Assembly (NCBI GenBank): GCA_002221725.1
Contig: NJFT01000017.1
Location: 186,001-250,000 of the forward strand
Length of the DNA stretch: 64,000 nt
Origin: Scedosporium boydii
Taxonomy: Eukaryota; Ascomycota; Sordariomycetes; Microascales; Microascaceae
Direction of reading: 5' to 3'
Shown: positions 22,592 through 34,320 of the stretch, piece by piece
How the letters are laid out: the number at the start of each line of letters is the position of its first letter
Numbering within the stretch: the first letter of the stretch is position 1
Position numbers and translations under genes: made by a program
The notes under the pieces: model-generated
What the model saw: only the letters and a program-made list of their open reading frames with translations
What the model was told of the DNA's origin: nothing
Database searches by the model: none

Positions 22592-24615
22592 ATGGACACG
22601 GGTCCGCCATCCCGCAAGCGCTTGCGACGGACTACTAGAAGCTGCTACCAATGTACGCATTACTACTCTGGATAATATCTGGATGGTACCTGGAAAGTTC
22701 TTTCACTCTGACTTTCTAAGCTAACCCATGGGCACACCATACCAGGTAGAAAACGCAAAGTCAAGTGTCAGCTCACCGACGAGAATGTCGAAACCTGCGC
22801 TGAATGCTTGAAGAGTGGAACGCAGTGTACTCTTCAACCGCTTTATGCGGAGAGAGATAGCGGAAGCCCTCCACAGGAGCTTGAGTTGAGGCTAGAGCGT
22901 ATTGAATCTCTCCTTAGAAAGCTGGTTCAGACCCAAGAAGGATCCCAGCTGGCTGCAGTTCCTGATTTACTCTGGAACGAGTTTGTATGTTCCCCAAGTG
23001 AATTTCCATTGTGAGAGTCTAATTCCTGAGACAGCAGCAGTTGCTTCATCCACCAGTCGATGATGGGACTCTTCCTCCCCCTCCTCTTGTCGACGACCAC
23101 GGTGTTCCCATGCCCATTCCAGCGGATGAGCCGGATGCGAAGCAGTCGCTAGTGGCGCTTCTGCCATCTGCACAGGATGCGGTTGCTATAGTCACGAATA
23201 CTACCGCTTGGCTCTGGGGTCCGGAAAATCCTCGTGGGAGCGTTTTGACGCCAAACGATACCTCCCAGCTCCTCGAGCATGCCACCATTTCGAAAGGCAG
23301 CGGAATACACATCGCCAAAACATTACTATTATTTGCTCTGTATATGCAACAACTCCCTGCGAACTTCGATGTTCAGTTTCTAGAGTCCCAGAACGTCGAA
23401 GGGGCGATTAAATTGATTGTCGAGAGAGTCAAGCTATTCATCACATCCCATGAAGAAGAAGTCTGCTCGGTCGACGGTATAGAATGCTTGACTCTGCTAA
23501 GTTCGATTCAACTCAACGATGGTGCAATTCGAAATGCGTGGATGTCATTCAGGAGAATCCTCGACGTCTGCAGATTAGTAGGGCTTCAGAACAGCTTCTC
23601 TATCTCTGCACGCAACTCATCTTGCGCAGGCCTCCACCGACGCCTGTGGCTCTCGACTGTCTGTGGCGACGCCTATTGCAGTCTTCTCCTCGGCCTTGAG
23701 CCCGGGCTTGGCGTCACACCGTTTGGCCCTGACAACGAGGCCTGGGAGGATCCCCTTGCTGACTGTGAAGCAAACATCCAGCGCCGTATTTGCCTAGTCG
23801 TAGCGCGCATCGCACAAAGAAATGCAGTTGGACTGCATCAAGATCGCCACGCCCTCCGAGAGATAGATGACTCTCTAGACAAATTACAGGAGTCGATGCC
23901 GCCATCTTGGTGGAGAGCCCCATCATTCCGTCAAGATCGGGCTCTTGATTCAGCCAAGGAGCCGAATCGCCTTATATGCCAACTGTGGTTTTTCCAAGCG
24001 CGAATCTATGCGCACATGCCTATCGCCTTTGGCAACACTACGAATGACCCATTTAACAGCCTTGAAAGCTGCATGGAAGCATCCAGGATTACTCTCCATC
24101 GGTACCTTGGAGTACAGCACGCCAAAGATCACCTCTCTCGATGCAGATCTGTCGATCAGTCGGCATTTGTAGCGGCAGTAGTTCTTCTTCTTGCCAAAGT
24201 ACACAAAATGCACTTGACAGGTTCCACTTCGAGATACGATTCGGACCGTGCTCTCCTTGAGCAAGTCATTGACTCATTTGATTCCACTGGAAAAATGTGT
24301 AGAAGAGAGTATGTAGCAAGGCAGATCTCCGAGATTCTCTCCTCCATGTTGGGCATTGTGGATGCCGACTCCCAGAACGCCTTCTTCACAGCGAGTAACT
24401 CTCCTGATCCCGACACTTCCTTCGATCCTGGGCTCGGAATTGAAGGGACTTTGGGCACGACCAGGATTGGGATGGAAGATATCCTTGTGTCTTCCATCCG
24501 GCCTGCACTTGACACGCAGAGTCCAGCCGCCCGACCGATCGACCTATGTTTCCCGGTGAAAAAACCGGCCCCAGGCATATTAAACACAATTCAGAGCCAG
24601 ACGTACGGCGCTTAA
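22592..24615 (+). CDS. Zn2Cys6 fungal transcription factor
   Basis: Three exons, 22592-22652, 22746-22984 and 23035-24615, give 626 residues. The first intron falls inside the zinc cluster, a common position in this family; splicing gives SCYQCRKRKVKCQLTDENVE followed by TCAECLKSGTQC. A heptad-like segment (LELRLERIESLLRKLVQTQ) follows. The middle region (LFALYMQQLPANFD; VDGIECLTLLSSIQLNDGAIR) matches the same blocks in the factor at 3.8-5.9 kb, so the two are probably distant paralogues. Expected role: nuclear transcription regulator. An in-frame ATG at 22529 would add 21 residues and cannot be excluded. It converges with the small NAD(P)-binding gene at 24744, a possible but unproven target. 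Confidence 0.87.
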
Positions 24616-24743
24616 TGGATCCGACTATCCAGCTATAAGATTATTCAATTTTCCAAACCCCGTTGCTGTCTCGATTAGGAGACCAGCTTGGGGAGGAAAA
24701 ACCCTCGTCCTAGTCCCTCATGCACATCTGCTAGGGCCCAGAC

Positions 24744-25569
24744 CTAGCTATGTTGCGACTTTAATAGCTCACTCCCCTTTCTCACAATGCCTGCGTTTTC
24801 AATAATGGAATCCTCGCCCTCGCCATCGATGGCAAGATACGTCATGAACGCACCCAATTCATCACATCGGACAGACCAATTCTCGCCCAATACGGCTCCC
24901 ATCCCGGTAACCATGCCCATCGCACTGTTGATTTTCTTAGGGATAACCCCTCCTGGCTTGACGACGAATGTTTGCCATATATTGGCATGACTCTCTGCGA
25001 ATGCTAGAGCTCTCGTCTCACATAAGCCCTAAGACAAAGTTAGAACCGGAAAGTCCACGATAGATCGGAACCATACCTTGATCTTGCGCGGCTTTTCCAG
25101 AAACAGCAACTTCTTCTCTTGGTCCTGACGGACAAATTTCCCACTCAAATGTACGTATCTAAATCGTGATCGAGATGTACTAGATTTTGTCTGCAACACT
25201 CGCCCCATACTTTCCAGGAAGGCGAGCGGATACTCCAAGTCGGCAGTGACGCTCCCTGTGTACGTTCCCATGGCCCTTCAGATCCAATTAGTAAACAGAG
25301 TGCCTAGCTTTGATCTTTGAAAGTCTCCGTTTCTATACAAGCACTTACCAAATCATTCCAGCAGCGTCTGCGTGCGTCTGCAACACATCCTCCGACCATA
25401 CGGCGAAATCCTCCACCAAGACGCACACAAGCTTCGGGTGGCCAGAGATATCGACGGGCAGATCCCGACGAACAAATGCAACGACACGGGAGATGCTTGG
25501 GTGGGCCAGACATTGAATGAGGGCTTCGCCTCCAATCTTTCCGCTAGCGCCGACAATGAGGATTTTCAT
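24744..25569 (-). CDS. NAD(P)-binding Rossmann-fold protein (atypical SDR / NmrA-like)
   Basis: Exons 25569-25349, 25275-25077 and 25028-24744 give 234 residues; introns are 25348-25276 and 25076-25029. The N terminus MKILIVGASGKIGGEAL carries the GxxGxxG dinucleotide motif at residues 7-13. The middle includes YPLAFLESMGRVLQ and FRYVHLSGKFVRQDQ. The C-terminal part contains VVKPGGVIP and DELGAFMTYLAIDGEG, as in small fungal epimerase-like or NmrA-like proteins. It is expected to be cytosolic, acting as a reductase, epimerase or redox sensor; the substrate is not inferable. It is tail-to-tail with the Zn2Cys6 gene, only 128 bp apart. Its promoter abuts the Fot1/pogo element, whose left end is about 220 bp upstream of the start. 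Confidence 0.8.
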
Positions 25570-25791
25570 GGTGAATAAATTTACGGGTTGATAATCAACG
25601 TCGATAAGGACTTCAAATTGAAGGTGGTGCCCGAGTTATATATGGTTTGCGGACTTTGGACGATGACCCTGGCGGGTTCTGGTGCGAGTAACTGATCATG
25701 GTCGGCCGAGTCGGCCGAGAGATCCATCACGACAGAACTAGCCAGGGCAAATTATTCCCTTTATTATTATATATCTATGTACATAGCCATA

Positions 25792-25842
25792 AGTCAGAAG
25801 ACCCCCTTTCGGCTCACCCCCACTTTCGGCACACCTCAAAAC
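25792..25842. repeat. Left terminal inverted repeat of the Fot1/pogo element
   Basis: It begins agtcagaagaccccctttc and pairs with the right end at 27599-27649 with two G/A differences over about 50 bp. Similarity falls away beyond this. Confidence 0.88.
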
Positions 25843-27598
25843 CAACACCCACCAAACCACCCACCATATAAAAACAGTTATTTCAACCCAACCTCAAGCT
25901 ACTATAATATAAGAACCAGTCTCACCAGTACTTTCGATATCGCTAGATTCATTAGTATCATTATTTGCCCCTCCTATAGCCATTTAGGCCTTCTAGATAT
26001 CCTTAATATTAGTAAATTTCGAATTTGGGCTTAAATTAACCTTCTTCCTTTTAGTTGGCCTTGCAGCTTTAAGCTAGTTCTTAAGAGACTTTATCTTCTA
26101 CTAGGTAATAGCTAGCTTAAATAACTTCTCCTTAAAAGCTTTATAGATCTTTTTAAATAGAAGCTACTAAGTAATAGTATATTAATTAATAGTATTAGAT
26201 TAGTATAGCTGATCCTATAAGTCCTTTACCTTCCTTAAAGTTAACTAGACTATTATAGATAAATTAGAAGCCTAATCTAAGTTGGGAATAGCTCTATTAG
26301 CTTCCTAGAAGGTTCTAGTTCCTTCCTAGAGGGCTTGCTCTAGCTATTAAACTATATTTAGGCTAAGGAGAGGCTTAGCTATACTTATTAGCTAAAGGCT
26401 AGTAGCTTTCTACCTACTTCTAATATTTTTACTAATTAGACTAGCTATATAGGCCTTTCTATAGTAGAAGAGAAAGTTCTACTTCTTAATTATTAAAGAA
26501 TTAACTATTTATTATAGGAATTTAAGCTCTTTTTAGTAAGCTATCTTTAATAAACTAAAAATAAATAAATTTAATAGTTATAAGATATATAATATATATA
26601 GAAATAAGAAAAGAAGGTAGATTTAATATTAGAAGTATAGATATATAAAGTCTATAGTTATATAGCTTTTATAGCTATCTATAATTAAAAGATAATATTT
26701 ATTAGAGTCTACTAGCTATATAAGTAGAATAAAGACCTTTTTAAGCTACTTAATTACTATAATATTAGTAATCTATCTATTATTAATTACTATAAACTTC
26801 TAGTCTTTATATAATATTAAACTAAGTAGAAATTATTATTATTAAATTATTTTTCCCTTAAAAATAACTAGAGGAGGAAGAGAGTAGCTAGTAGCTAAAA
26901 TATACTTAATAAAGAAAGTCTAAGTCTAGGATCCTAGCTGTTTCTTGTAAATAATATACTTCTAGGTACTTCTAAGTATAAAGCTATTAGCTCCCTTACC
27001 TTTTAAGATACCTACTTTATCTATATTATACTAATTAGCTAGTTTAATCTTCTAAATAGCTAGAAGTTAAAAGTAGTAGAACTATTAGTAGATTATTTAA
27101 ACTATAGTACTATTAATATACTTAGAATTAATAGATTTGCTTCTCTAGACCTTGATAGATGGATTTCTTTTAAGGAATGACTATATCTACTTCTTTTTAA
27201 GTAGCTAGGTATCTTCTTAAGTTTATAAGATCTTCTTAGTAAATTCTTTAACTTATAAGTAAGTTAGAGGAAGTCCTAGAGTGGCCTAGGTAAGAATCTA
27301 TATAGTAAGGAGGCTTTCCTAGGTTAGGCTAAGTCTCTGAAAGCTAGAAAAGGCTTCTGCTCTTGACTATTGGCTATTAAGGTGGTTGTAAAGTGTTATA
27401 CTTGGAACTCTAAACTGGTATTTAGCCTCTCTTATTCCCATACCATTTGTAATGGTATCAAGAGCTAATTGAATGTTATCTTTAGAGTATTGCTTTAGTA
27501 TGCTGAAGATAATATATATACTAAATTTGGGCTTGATTGGAGTTGAAATGGTGAAGAAATTAGGAAATAGGTTTTGATAGTTGAAATGGCGGTGAGTG

Positions 27599-27649
27599 TT
27601 TTTGAGGTGTGCTGAAAGTGGGGGTGAGCTGAAAGGGGGTCTTCTGACT
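27599..27649. repeat. Right terminal inverted repeat of the Fot1/pogo element
   Basis: It ends gggggtcttctgact followed by TA, as the inverted counterpart of the left end. Part of it resembles the orphan end at 50.0 kb. Confidence 0.88.
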
Positions 27650-27722
27650 TACTCCGCAGTATCGATAAGCGTGATCAGTGAGCACCCAGTGTTTGCCAGA
27701 CTGAGGGCGGACCCATGCTCTA

Positions 27723-29586
27723 TCACTTTTTTCTGCTTCTGCTTGGAAACTTTGTGCCAAGCATATCGAGGCTTGCTCTGGTGTGTTTGAACCCTATGCT
27801 TTCTACGCCTGCCTCCATGGCCATCTCTGCTAGCGCTACAAGTTGCTCGTCAGTGCAAGGCGGTCGCGGAGTAAAGTCATGTCCATTCCGCTCCTCAATC
27901 GTGATTAAGCCTGAGAATCCGTGGTGCCGTCTCTGTGTCTCCAGGGTAATTTGCAACAATGTTTCCGATTGAGGGTCACCGAGTGGGAGTTTCCAGGAGG
28001 CCAAACTCGTCAAAAACCTGTTGTCCTTGTACTGGAATTTATAGTACTTCCTTTCCACGGCGGCCCGGCTCCCTGTCACGATCTCCCAGGCGCTCTTGAA
28101 ATCAGTCTCTCCGAGGAAAATGCCAAAAGCAGAGTCAGCATTAGCGTGAGAGTAGATGACGCCCACTCGGTTTCCGTTCCATAACTTGGCAGAGATGATA
28201 CCCTCGACCTCAACCGTGATGTTGCCAAATTTGTGCGTCAAGACGTACCCAGACTCGGGACTGGGGAGACCACGTATACCAAAGAAAGTTGATCTCAGTT
28301 TCCCCCCAAGAGGAAAGTCATTGACTGGGTCGTAAGGCTTGACCAGGATTCTCTTCGTCTCTGTGTTTCTTTGCCACTGCTCTGCCCGAAGCAACAAGAG
28401 TCCGAGGTCTACATTGATACGGTGGAATTGATCGCTGTCTTCGGAGCGATCTAATGCGAGCGCTATCCTCTTTCCAGTTCCGTCCTGGCAGCTGAGAACG
28501 GCGATTAAACTCTCTGGAGGCGTCACCGTTATCCTGGGTCGTGGATCAGCGGAAGCCATAGGCTCATATAAAAGCAGGTCGTATTCTGGAGTCAATGTTA
28601 GGATCGGCAGAGTAATTTGGATTCCTTTGTTTGTGAGGAAGAATGGCGATTGGTTCTCCTTGTCCTCAATCCTCCTTACATCCCTAGCTCCCTCGAAACA
28701 GCTGGGTGAGGGTGCCAACAAGCCGGGGTTAGCTGTGTTCCTCATGGACCACACAAAAATGGAGTGGTCGTCGGATCGCCGCATTATCTCTTCTTGAAGC
28801 CGGATAAATGCCATCTTTCCCTCTCCATACAGCAAGGGCATGTTCACGCCAAAGAGTCCCAGCAAGCAGTACGCCTCGTCCTCGACGCGGGTAGTCTGAC
28901 GCTTTGCGGCCCATGACATACGCTGCGCAACACTATATTTCGATAATTTGCCATCGAAGAACAAGTCGCGGTCTATGCCAGTACCCTCAGAGATCTCGGC
29001 GACAAGATCGTCCCGGCTTCCGATCTCGCCCCAGTCGGAACCGAAAAAGACTACGAGTGCGGGGGCGATGAGCTCTTGAAGTGTCCAGCCGCGAGTAAAC
29101 CACCGACTCCGACAGAGAAGAGATGGATCTTCCTTGACCGATGTCGCATTCAGGTCTTCGAGGTATGCGTAGCAGACAACCGATTTATGGTACCAAGTGA
29201 ACATGGAATTTATCGCCTCGGCAAGCTCTGTCGAGCTGGTTTTGTCGATGCAACAAGTGTCGATCCACTGAAAAACGTGTCAGGCCTACAGTGAAAAAAG
29301 AAAAAAAAAAATTAAGAATGGGACTGAGATTGAGGCGACCACGGCTCCTCGACCCCAACCCAGTCGAACCGAGACGACTTACAACGTATTCTAAGCCATC
29401 ATTCTTTGCTTGTTCGCAACACCCTGCGATCTTGGAGTAACCCTTGAGAGACTTGGCCCTCCCGCCCTCTATATCCTGCAGCAGGACCTCTTCCCCACCC
29501 CATGTGTGCGACAGGATTGCGTATGAGGGAGTTTCTCGGTCACTAAATTCTTTAATCTGCAAGGTACGTACGTTGAGTAACCTCAT
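27723..29586 (-). CDS. HET-domain protein (HET-E/NWD-like N-terminal type)
   Basis: Exon 1 is 29586-29383, the intron is 29382-29268 (GTAAGT...TTTCAG) and exon 2 is 29267-27723; total 582 residues. The protein begins MRLLNVRTLQIKEF, then SYAILSHTWGGEEVLLQDI, and across the splice WIDTCCIDKTSSTELAEAI, the classic HET blocks. Next come MFTWYHKSVVCYAYLED and FTRGWTLQELIAP, and the conserved tail SWAAKRQTTRVEDEAYCLLGLFGVNMPLLYGEG. The C-terminal ~300 residues are a variable beta-rich region with no NACHT or WD repeats. Role: non-self recognition or cell-death signalling, by family. The frame is intact although the decayed transposon lies just downstream. Confidence 0.9.
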
Positions 29587-30595
29587 CTTTTCCCTTTTTT
29601 TTGGGGGGGGAGGGGGTCGTTGGGAAGAACAGCTTGGAAAGAAATTATCGCGGGGAGAAACACGAGAGTCGAGATGCGGGGTTTTGAGGCGCAGGGACAG
29701 AGAAACCTGGCCAGGCTACATCCCCATCCCACGACTCCACGAGTGACAGCGATCCGAGAATGCCCTGAAAAGACAGGGAGGCTGGGCTGTTGAAAGCTCG
29801 GAGGCTTGATCGTCTTGCCTTTATTTCGATGATATTCGACTTCAGTGGAAGGGGCCTAGGATAACCGGCTAAATCCAAGCCCTCTGTCAGGTAATGCTGT
29901 ATCGATGCAATGAATAATTGTGTAGCAAATGTCTCTCAACAAACCTCAGGGCCGCTGAGAAAAAGTATTGGTATACTTCGTGTTACTGCTTTCCAGAAAA
30001 TGTGCGCAGTGACATCGTGTTCGTACGAGGCCATTTATCTACGGCGTCCATCAATGAAAGGGGATTTCTTTTGATGCCGTGGAGACAGGACAATGAATGG
30101 GGGCCTAATCTATTGACAGACTAGTCAAGTCCTTGAAGGGCATCCCGACGTTGAATTGGGATTAATGAATGGCTTCATTGTAATTTTTCAATTGATCTTC
30201 GAACATCTTCGAACATCTTCGAACTCCCATGCTGCCTTCCAACGTTCAGGGGTGGCGTGGCCTCGGTTGCAGGCCTAGGTCTTCGCTCGGCTCGGGCCAC
30301 TAGAGATGGGATTCCGAGAGGGAGAGAAAGATCGAAGAACTCCTAGAGGAAAATGTCCAAACATGTCGTGCGTGGCTGTGATGGTTGGAAGAAATTAGGA
30401 CTAGACGGGACTCACCACCCCTTGAGAATAGAACTGCACAAATGAAGATATCTATTAATTCCCGAAAGCCGTGAGACTCCAATTCGCGAAAGTTTTCCCG
30501 CTGGACATATTTAACGCTAAAGTACAATATACAACTAATAAAATCAGCCTCCGTGACCCAAACAGAGCACACGCCCAAATACACACTCGCTCTTC
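29587..30595. other. Intergenic region, 1.0 kb
   Basis: It contains the HET promoter side, a G-rich run near 29605-29620 and the 10-bp tandem repeat listed separately. I see no gene. Confidence 0.5.
30195..30224. repeat. 10-bp perfect tandem repeat, three copies
   Basis: The unit atcttcgaac is repeated three times exactly. The unit contains TTCGAA, so the array offers three palindromic hexamers at 10-bp, one-turn spacing. Confidence 0.85.
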
Positions 30596-31995
30596 CTACC
30601 ACCTTTGTGTCTGCCGCGCATGTAACTCTGCCTCGTCTTCTTCCTTCCTTCTCTTCCAAGACTTCATCCCTATAGTGATGAATACGAGCCCGTTCCAGAA
30701 TCCCCTCAGAGAACCGGATATACCGACGGCGAGCAGGAGGGGGTATGACCCGAACGTGGGATTGATAAAAGCGGCCACACGGTTCGTCGATGGCGCCACC
30801 CAGACCGAGAGGAGAGCCAGGAAGAAGAATAGAGGCATGAGAACGTACTGTCTAAAGGATAGGGAAGATCGTTGCGGGATAACGTGTCGGGTGGGGGTGG
30901 TGCTCGAAACGGAACATAAAGAAGTCGGCTGCAGCGACTCGTCGAAAGAGTGGGGGGTATACACGCGCTGCGGACCGTCGTGGACGTCGACATCGACGGT
31001 GACAGCCACACCGATACTAGAATCATCGTATGTAGTGTCGGACTTGGGTAGGACGGTATTGTCCATATCCAACTGAACGAGGTCGGTGGTCAGGGACCTC
31101 AAGGCTAGTCTTCGCTTGGCGATCTCGACGCCGACCATGATGTAGAGGACCATCGTAACGAGGATTGACGACCTAGAGAGATGGATTTTGCCACCGTTAG
31201 CGAGGCACCACCTCCATGAGATGCGGGAGAAGAGGAGGACATAATGACATACCATATAGTTCCGTAGTAGCAGACAATTCGGAATAACACCCACTTCGGG
31301 GCGATTGCACACCAAAGCTATCAAGAGAAATGCCGTTAGGTCCATGGCTGCCACCAGGCTTGGGGCGGGAGGACGTACCGTAACACTGCCATACATCGGA
31401 CCTTTCTCATCTGTCCGGATGAAAAGGAAGACGAGGGCGGGAATAAAGGTAACAGTCGTAATGCCAACCATGTATTTCCATTCGAGCCTCTTTAGAGAAT
31501 CGGTATCATATCGGTGGAAGACGATCAGATAGACGTCAATAGCCATGACGAGGGTCCATAGCACGTCTGCAACAGGGAACCTTGGGCACGCGGGTGTTAG
31601 CAACAAGCCAAGCCTCCAAGAGGGTTAGGGAAAAGAGGAAAAAAAGCTTGGCTGCCCTGGACTAGGCCTGGCGCTTCGGGAGTGGAGTCTCACGACATGG
31701 CCAAGGAATATACGTACATTTGATTCAAAAAACCCTGGAACTGGCACAGCGCCGAAGAATTCCCATCCTTGTACCCGCTAGTAGAAATCATCGTGCACGT
31801 CACGTCGAAAGCGTTGAAAAAGGCGTTGATGAAGATGAGGCGATGCATCGGGTTGCGAAAGTGACGCGACAGGCAGAACACGACGATGATGGTGATGACG
31901 CCTATCGCGGACATGGTAGAAGCCGTGCGCATGACGATCATAAGATCGCGCAACTGCTTCGGGGTGAGGGCGACCTCACCGCGTGTCTCGAGCAT
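30596..31995 (-). CDS. Seven-transmembrane receptor, cAMP-receptor/Git3-like GPCR
   Basis: Four exons, 31995-31718, 31580-31379, 31317-31253 and 31172-30596, give 373 residues; all phases agree. Hydrophobic helices in order: SAIGVITIIVVFCL, LIFINAFFNAFDVTC, VLWTLVMAIDVYLIVF, VGITTVTFIPALVFLFI, one spanning LWCAIAPKWVLFRIVCYYGT, ILVTMVLYIMVGVEIAK, a long acidic/Ser/Thr-rich third cytoplasmic loop (about 100 residues), then YVLMPLFFFLALLSVWVAP and LLLAVGISGSLRGFWNGLVF. This order and the WCAI block match fungal class cAR / Git3-like receptors, which couple to G-alpha/cAMP signalling for nutrients or other cues. It acts in the plasma membrane. The ligand is unknown. The tail is short and Lys/Arg/Glu-rich. 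Confidence 0.87.
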
Positions 31996-34320
31996 CGTAT
32001 CGTTTACTGCTTGTCGTCTTGTCTTGGCGGTTACGGAGGCTCTGTCGTTGTAGTTACTGCCTCGCGGCTAAACTGCCGGGGCCGAGTTCCCATTGTCATC
32101 GATCGATCGAAGGAAGGGAAGAGCAAAGCACAAGAGAGGCGAAAACAATGGCATGAAAATGTGAGGGCATGTAGAAGCCGTAATAACATGTCAGAGTGGC
32201 TAGTATTGGTGGCCATCTATGTGGATTTGCAAAAGTTGGTGGTGGATTGCGTGCTGCCTCCTATTTCGTGGGGGAGCGTCGGGAACCGGGGTCCATAAGC
32301 CACAAAGGAGCAAAGAGGCGTGGGGGTTGATCCTGCCCCAGTCTTCTCTCGCATGGAAATGGAGAACACAGGAGCATCTTTGTGAAACCAAGATGCTGTG
32401 GCACTGGCCAAGACAAGGCCGCTTTTTTAACGTTGGAACCCTCTTTGCACCCTTGCCATGCTTCGACATTGTCTGAAGGCAAGGAGAGGCGTGGCTTAGA
32501 GAGAAGCCCGCCGTTGGTGGAGCAGACTTACACTAGTCCCAGAGGCTTCAATGTGCCGTGGCTAATCATTATCATCAATCATGTCGATCGATCGCTGATC
32601 CCGTACCTGGCTGGTCCGCATAACGTTGAAAATCCGGTCATCGAATTGCTCATTTCTTGCATTTCAGCTGGTGATCGACAATCCCAGCGGGCATCACGCG
32701 AGCTCTCCCCACCAATGTGCCGACGAGACTGGACTCGGCATATCCACAGGAACGCATCGCGACGTCGACCCATTTTTGTCCCATCGCTACGGACCCGACG
32801 GGCAATACTCGGTGGGGGCAAGACCAATAAGCTTGTGGGGAGCCATTAATGCGTCATGAGGGCTGAGAGTGAATGGTCCATCGAAGGTGTTGCGTCTTCC
32901 AAGTTCCAGCAGGGATCGGATTTCCCGTGGATCTTGGCATCGATCCGCTTTAAGGCATTGCGCCAGTTGGAGGCAGGTGCAATTTTAGCTTTTCCATAAT
33001 TGGGCAAGGATCCGAATCCCTCGAATAGGCTCGAACGGGCTCGAGCAGGGGGGTCTCGGGTGGTACCGAGGTTCTCAGGCTTATTAGGGTTTCCATCCAT
33101 CAGGATGAAAGCAGAAGGAGAACGGTTTCAGGCGTTTTTCATACGAAGTACTAAAGAAGTCTGTGTGGCCAGATCCTGCACGGTCATGATCACTACATCT
33201 TTCCCTGAGATGGCGCACAACACGAGTTGCGTGCTTAACCTCAGCACACGATAGACCTCCACATTTTCACGGCGGGTGGAAAAATTAATTTCGCTGTTAG
33301 CTCACAGTGACAGGGAGTATTCACGATTTATCAGCCAATACTCCTTGCTCTTACAGCTCTAAGCCAGCCAAAAAAGGCCAGGAAGAGGCACTGACAGCAC
33401 TTCCTTTTCAAGCCATTCTGTTGCCCTTCGCTCTCAATCGGCCGGTTCTTGTGACTCGTGAGCCTGTCACTGCATCACGCATCGGGGACGTGAAAGGGGC
33501 CGACAATGTTGCGAGTGCTCCATGAAGAGTCAATGTCACCGCCTCCACGTCGTTGCCATATCCCTCCGAAGGTTGCAAGTGGACCATTCTCTCAAGCGTG
33601 GATTCAGCTTTTGACGTCGCATCCAGCCGTGTACTCCGTATCCCTGAGGATGCAAGGGGATAGCTTGGCTATAGAGGATAATACAACCTCCGAACATGCA
33701 CGGAAGCCCCGAAGACTACTTCCTTTGTAGGGCCATGGGCCTCTTGGTTGCGTGCTCGAAAGGTTTAACATCCTCCTTGGCCTCGCCTGGAAGCTTAGGC
33801 TCAGGCCCGCTCGGAATGGCCGGATTTGGTTAAACTTGGGGGAATTTTTGGACAGCTCATTTCCAGGTTGTGTCAAAAAGTCCGATAAAGTATCCTTCAT
33901 GGACTCATTGGCTTTTGGCAAACAGACCTTGGTAGACGGCTCATACTAACGATCTATTGATGCAGTTAGCTACGTTACTCCCGGACCGAAGCCCTTCGTG
34001 AGGTATGATGCCCAGAGCGGGAGGAATCGAGAACTATATGGGAGTGTGATACTACTCGCTCTAAGTGGTAGATGGCATCCCATAAGGGGTATCCTTTCCC
34101 CGTCTCTGACCTATGACTTTGCTTAATCGATCGCGGCTCCGCTCACGAATGCTGTCCGACACTTATCCTGCCAATATTTTCAAACGTCGCATCAATGTAC
34201 TTTATATTCAAAGTATATACGAGAAGATGTCGAATTCACTTCCGCCATGCCGTACCCCACGCAATGCCCTCACTTCACGCAATGCCTCCTGCCATCCCAC
34301 CTCTCACATTCTCCTGTCTC
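31996..34320. other. Gene-poor region, 2.3 kb
   Basis: It separates the receptor start from the AA9 3' end. Many 60-150 codon open frames occur on both strands, but none shows a motif, signal peptide or splice pattern that I can support. Confidence 0.5.

Larger units (their letters stand above)
25790..27651 (-). mobile_element. Decayed Fot1/pogo-type DNA transposon (Tc1/mariner superfamily), RIP-like
   Basis: The element spans 25792-27649 (1,858 bp) and is flanked by TA on both sides (25790-25791 and 27650-27651), as expected for Tc1/mariner. The ends are inverted repeats of about 50 bp (AGTCAGAAGACCCCC...) that differ at two positions; at both, the right end has A for G in the same reading direction. 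The interior is extremely AT- and TpA-rich and full of stops, which fits repeat-induced point mutation. On the minus strand at 27373-27492 a fragment still reads as a pogo helix-turn-helix: IQLALDTITNGMGIREA and VPSITLYNHL. No intact transposase remains. It lies 71 bp past the 3' end of the HET gene. Confidence 0.88.

Noticed and set aside
25777..26034. 85-codon plus-strand open frame at the left end of the transposon
   Set aside because: It begins in the TIR and runs into the AT-rich decayed interior; it has no transposase motif. The surviving transposase trace is on the minus strand at the other end.
30471..31076. 201-codon plus-strand open frame over the receptor gene
   Set aside because: The minus strand gives a four-exon protein with the expected helices; the plus-strand frame is antisense to its last exon.
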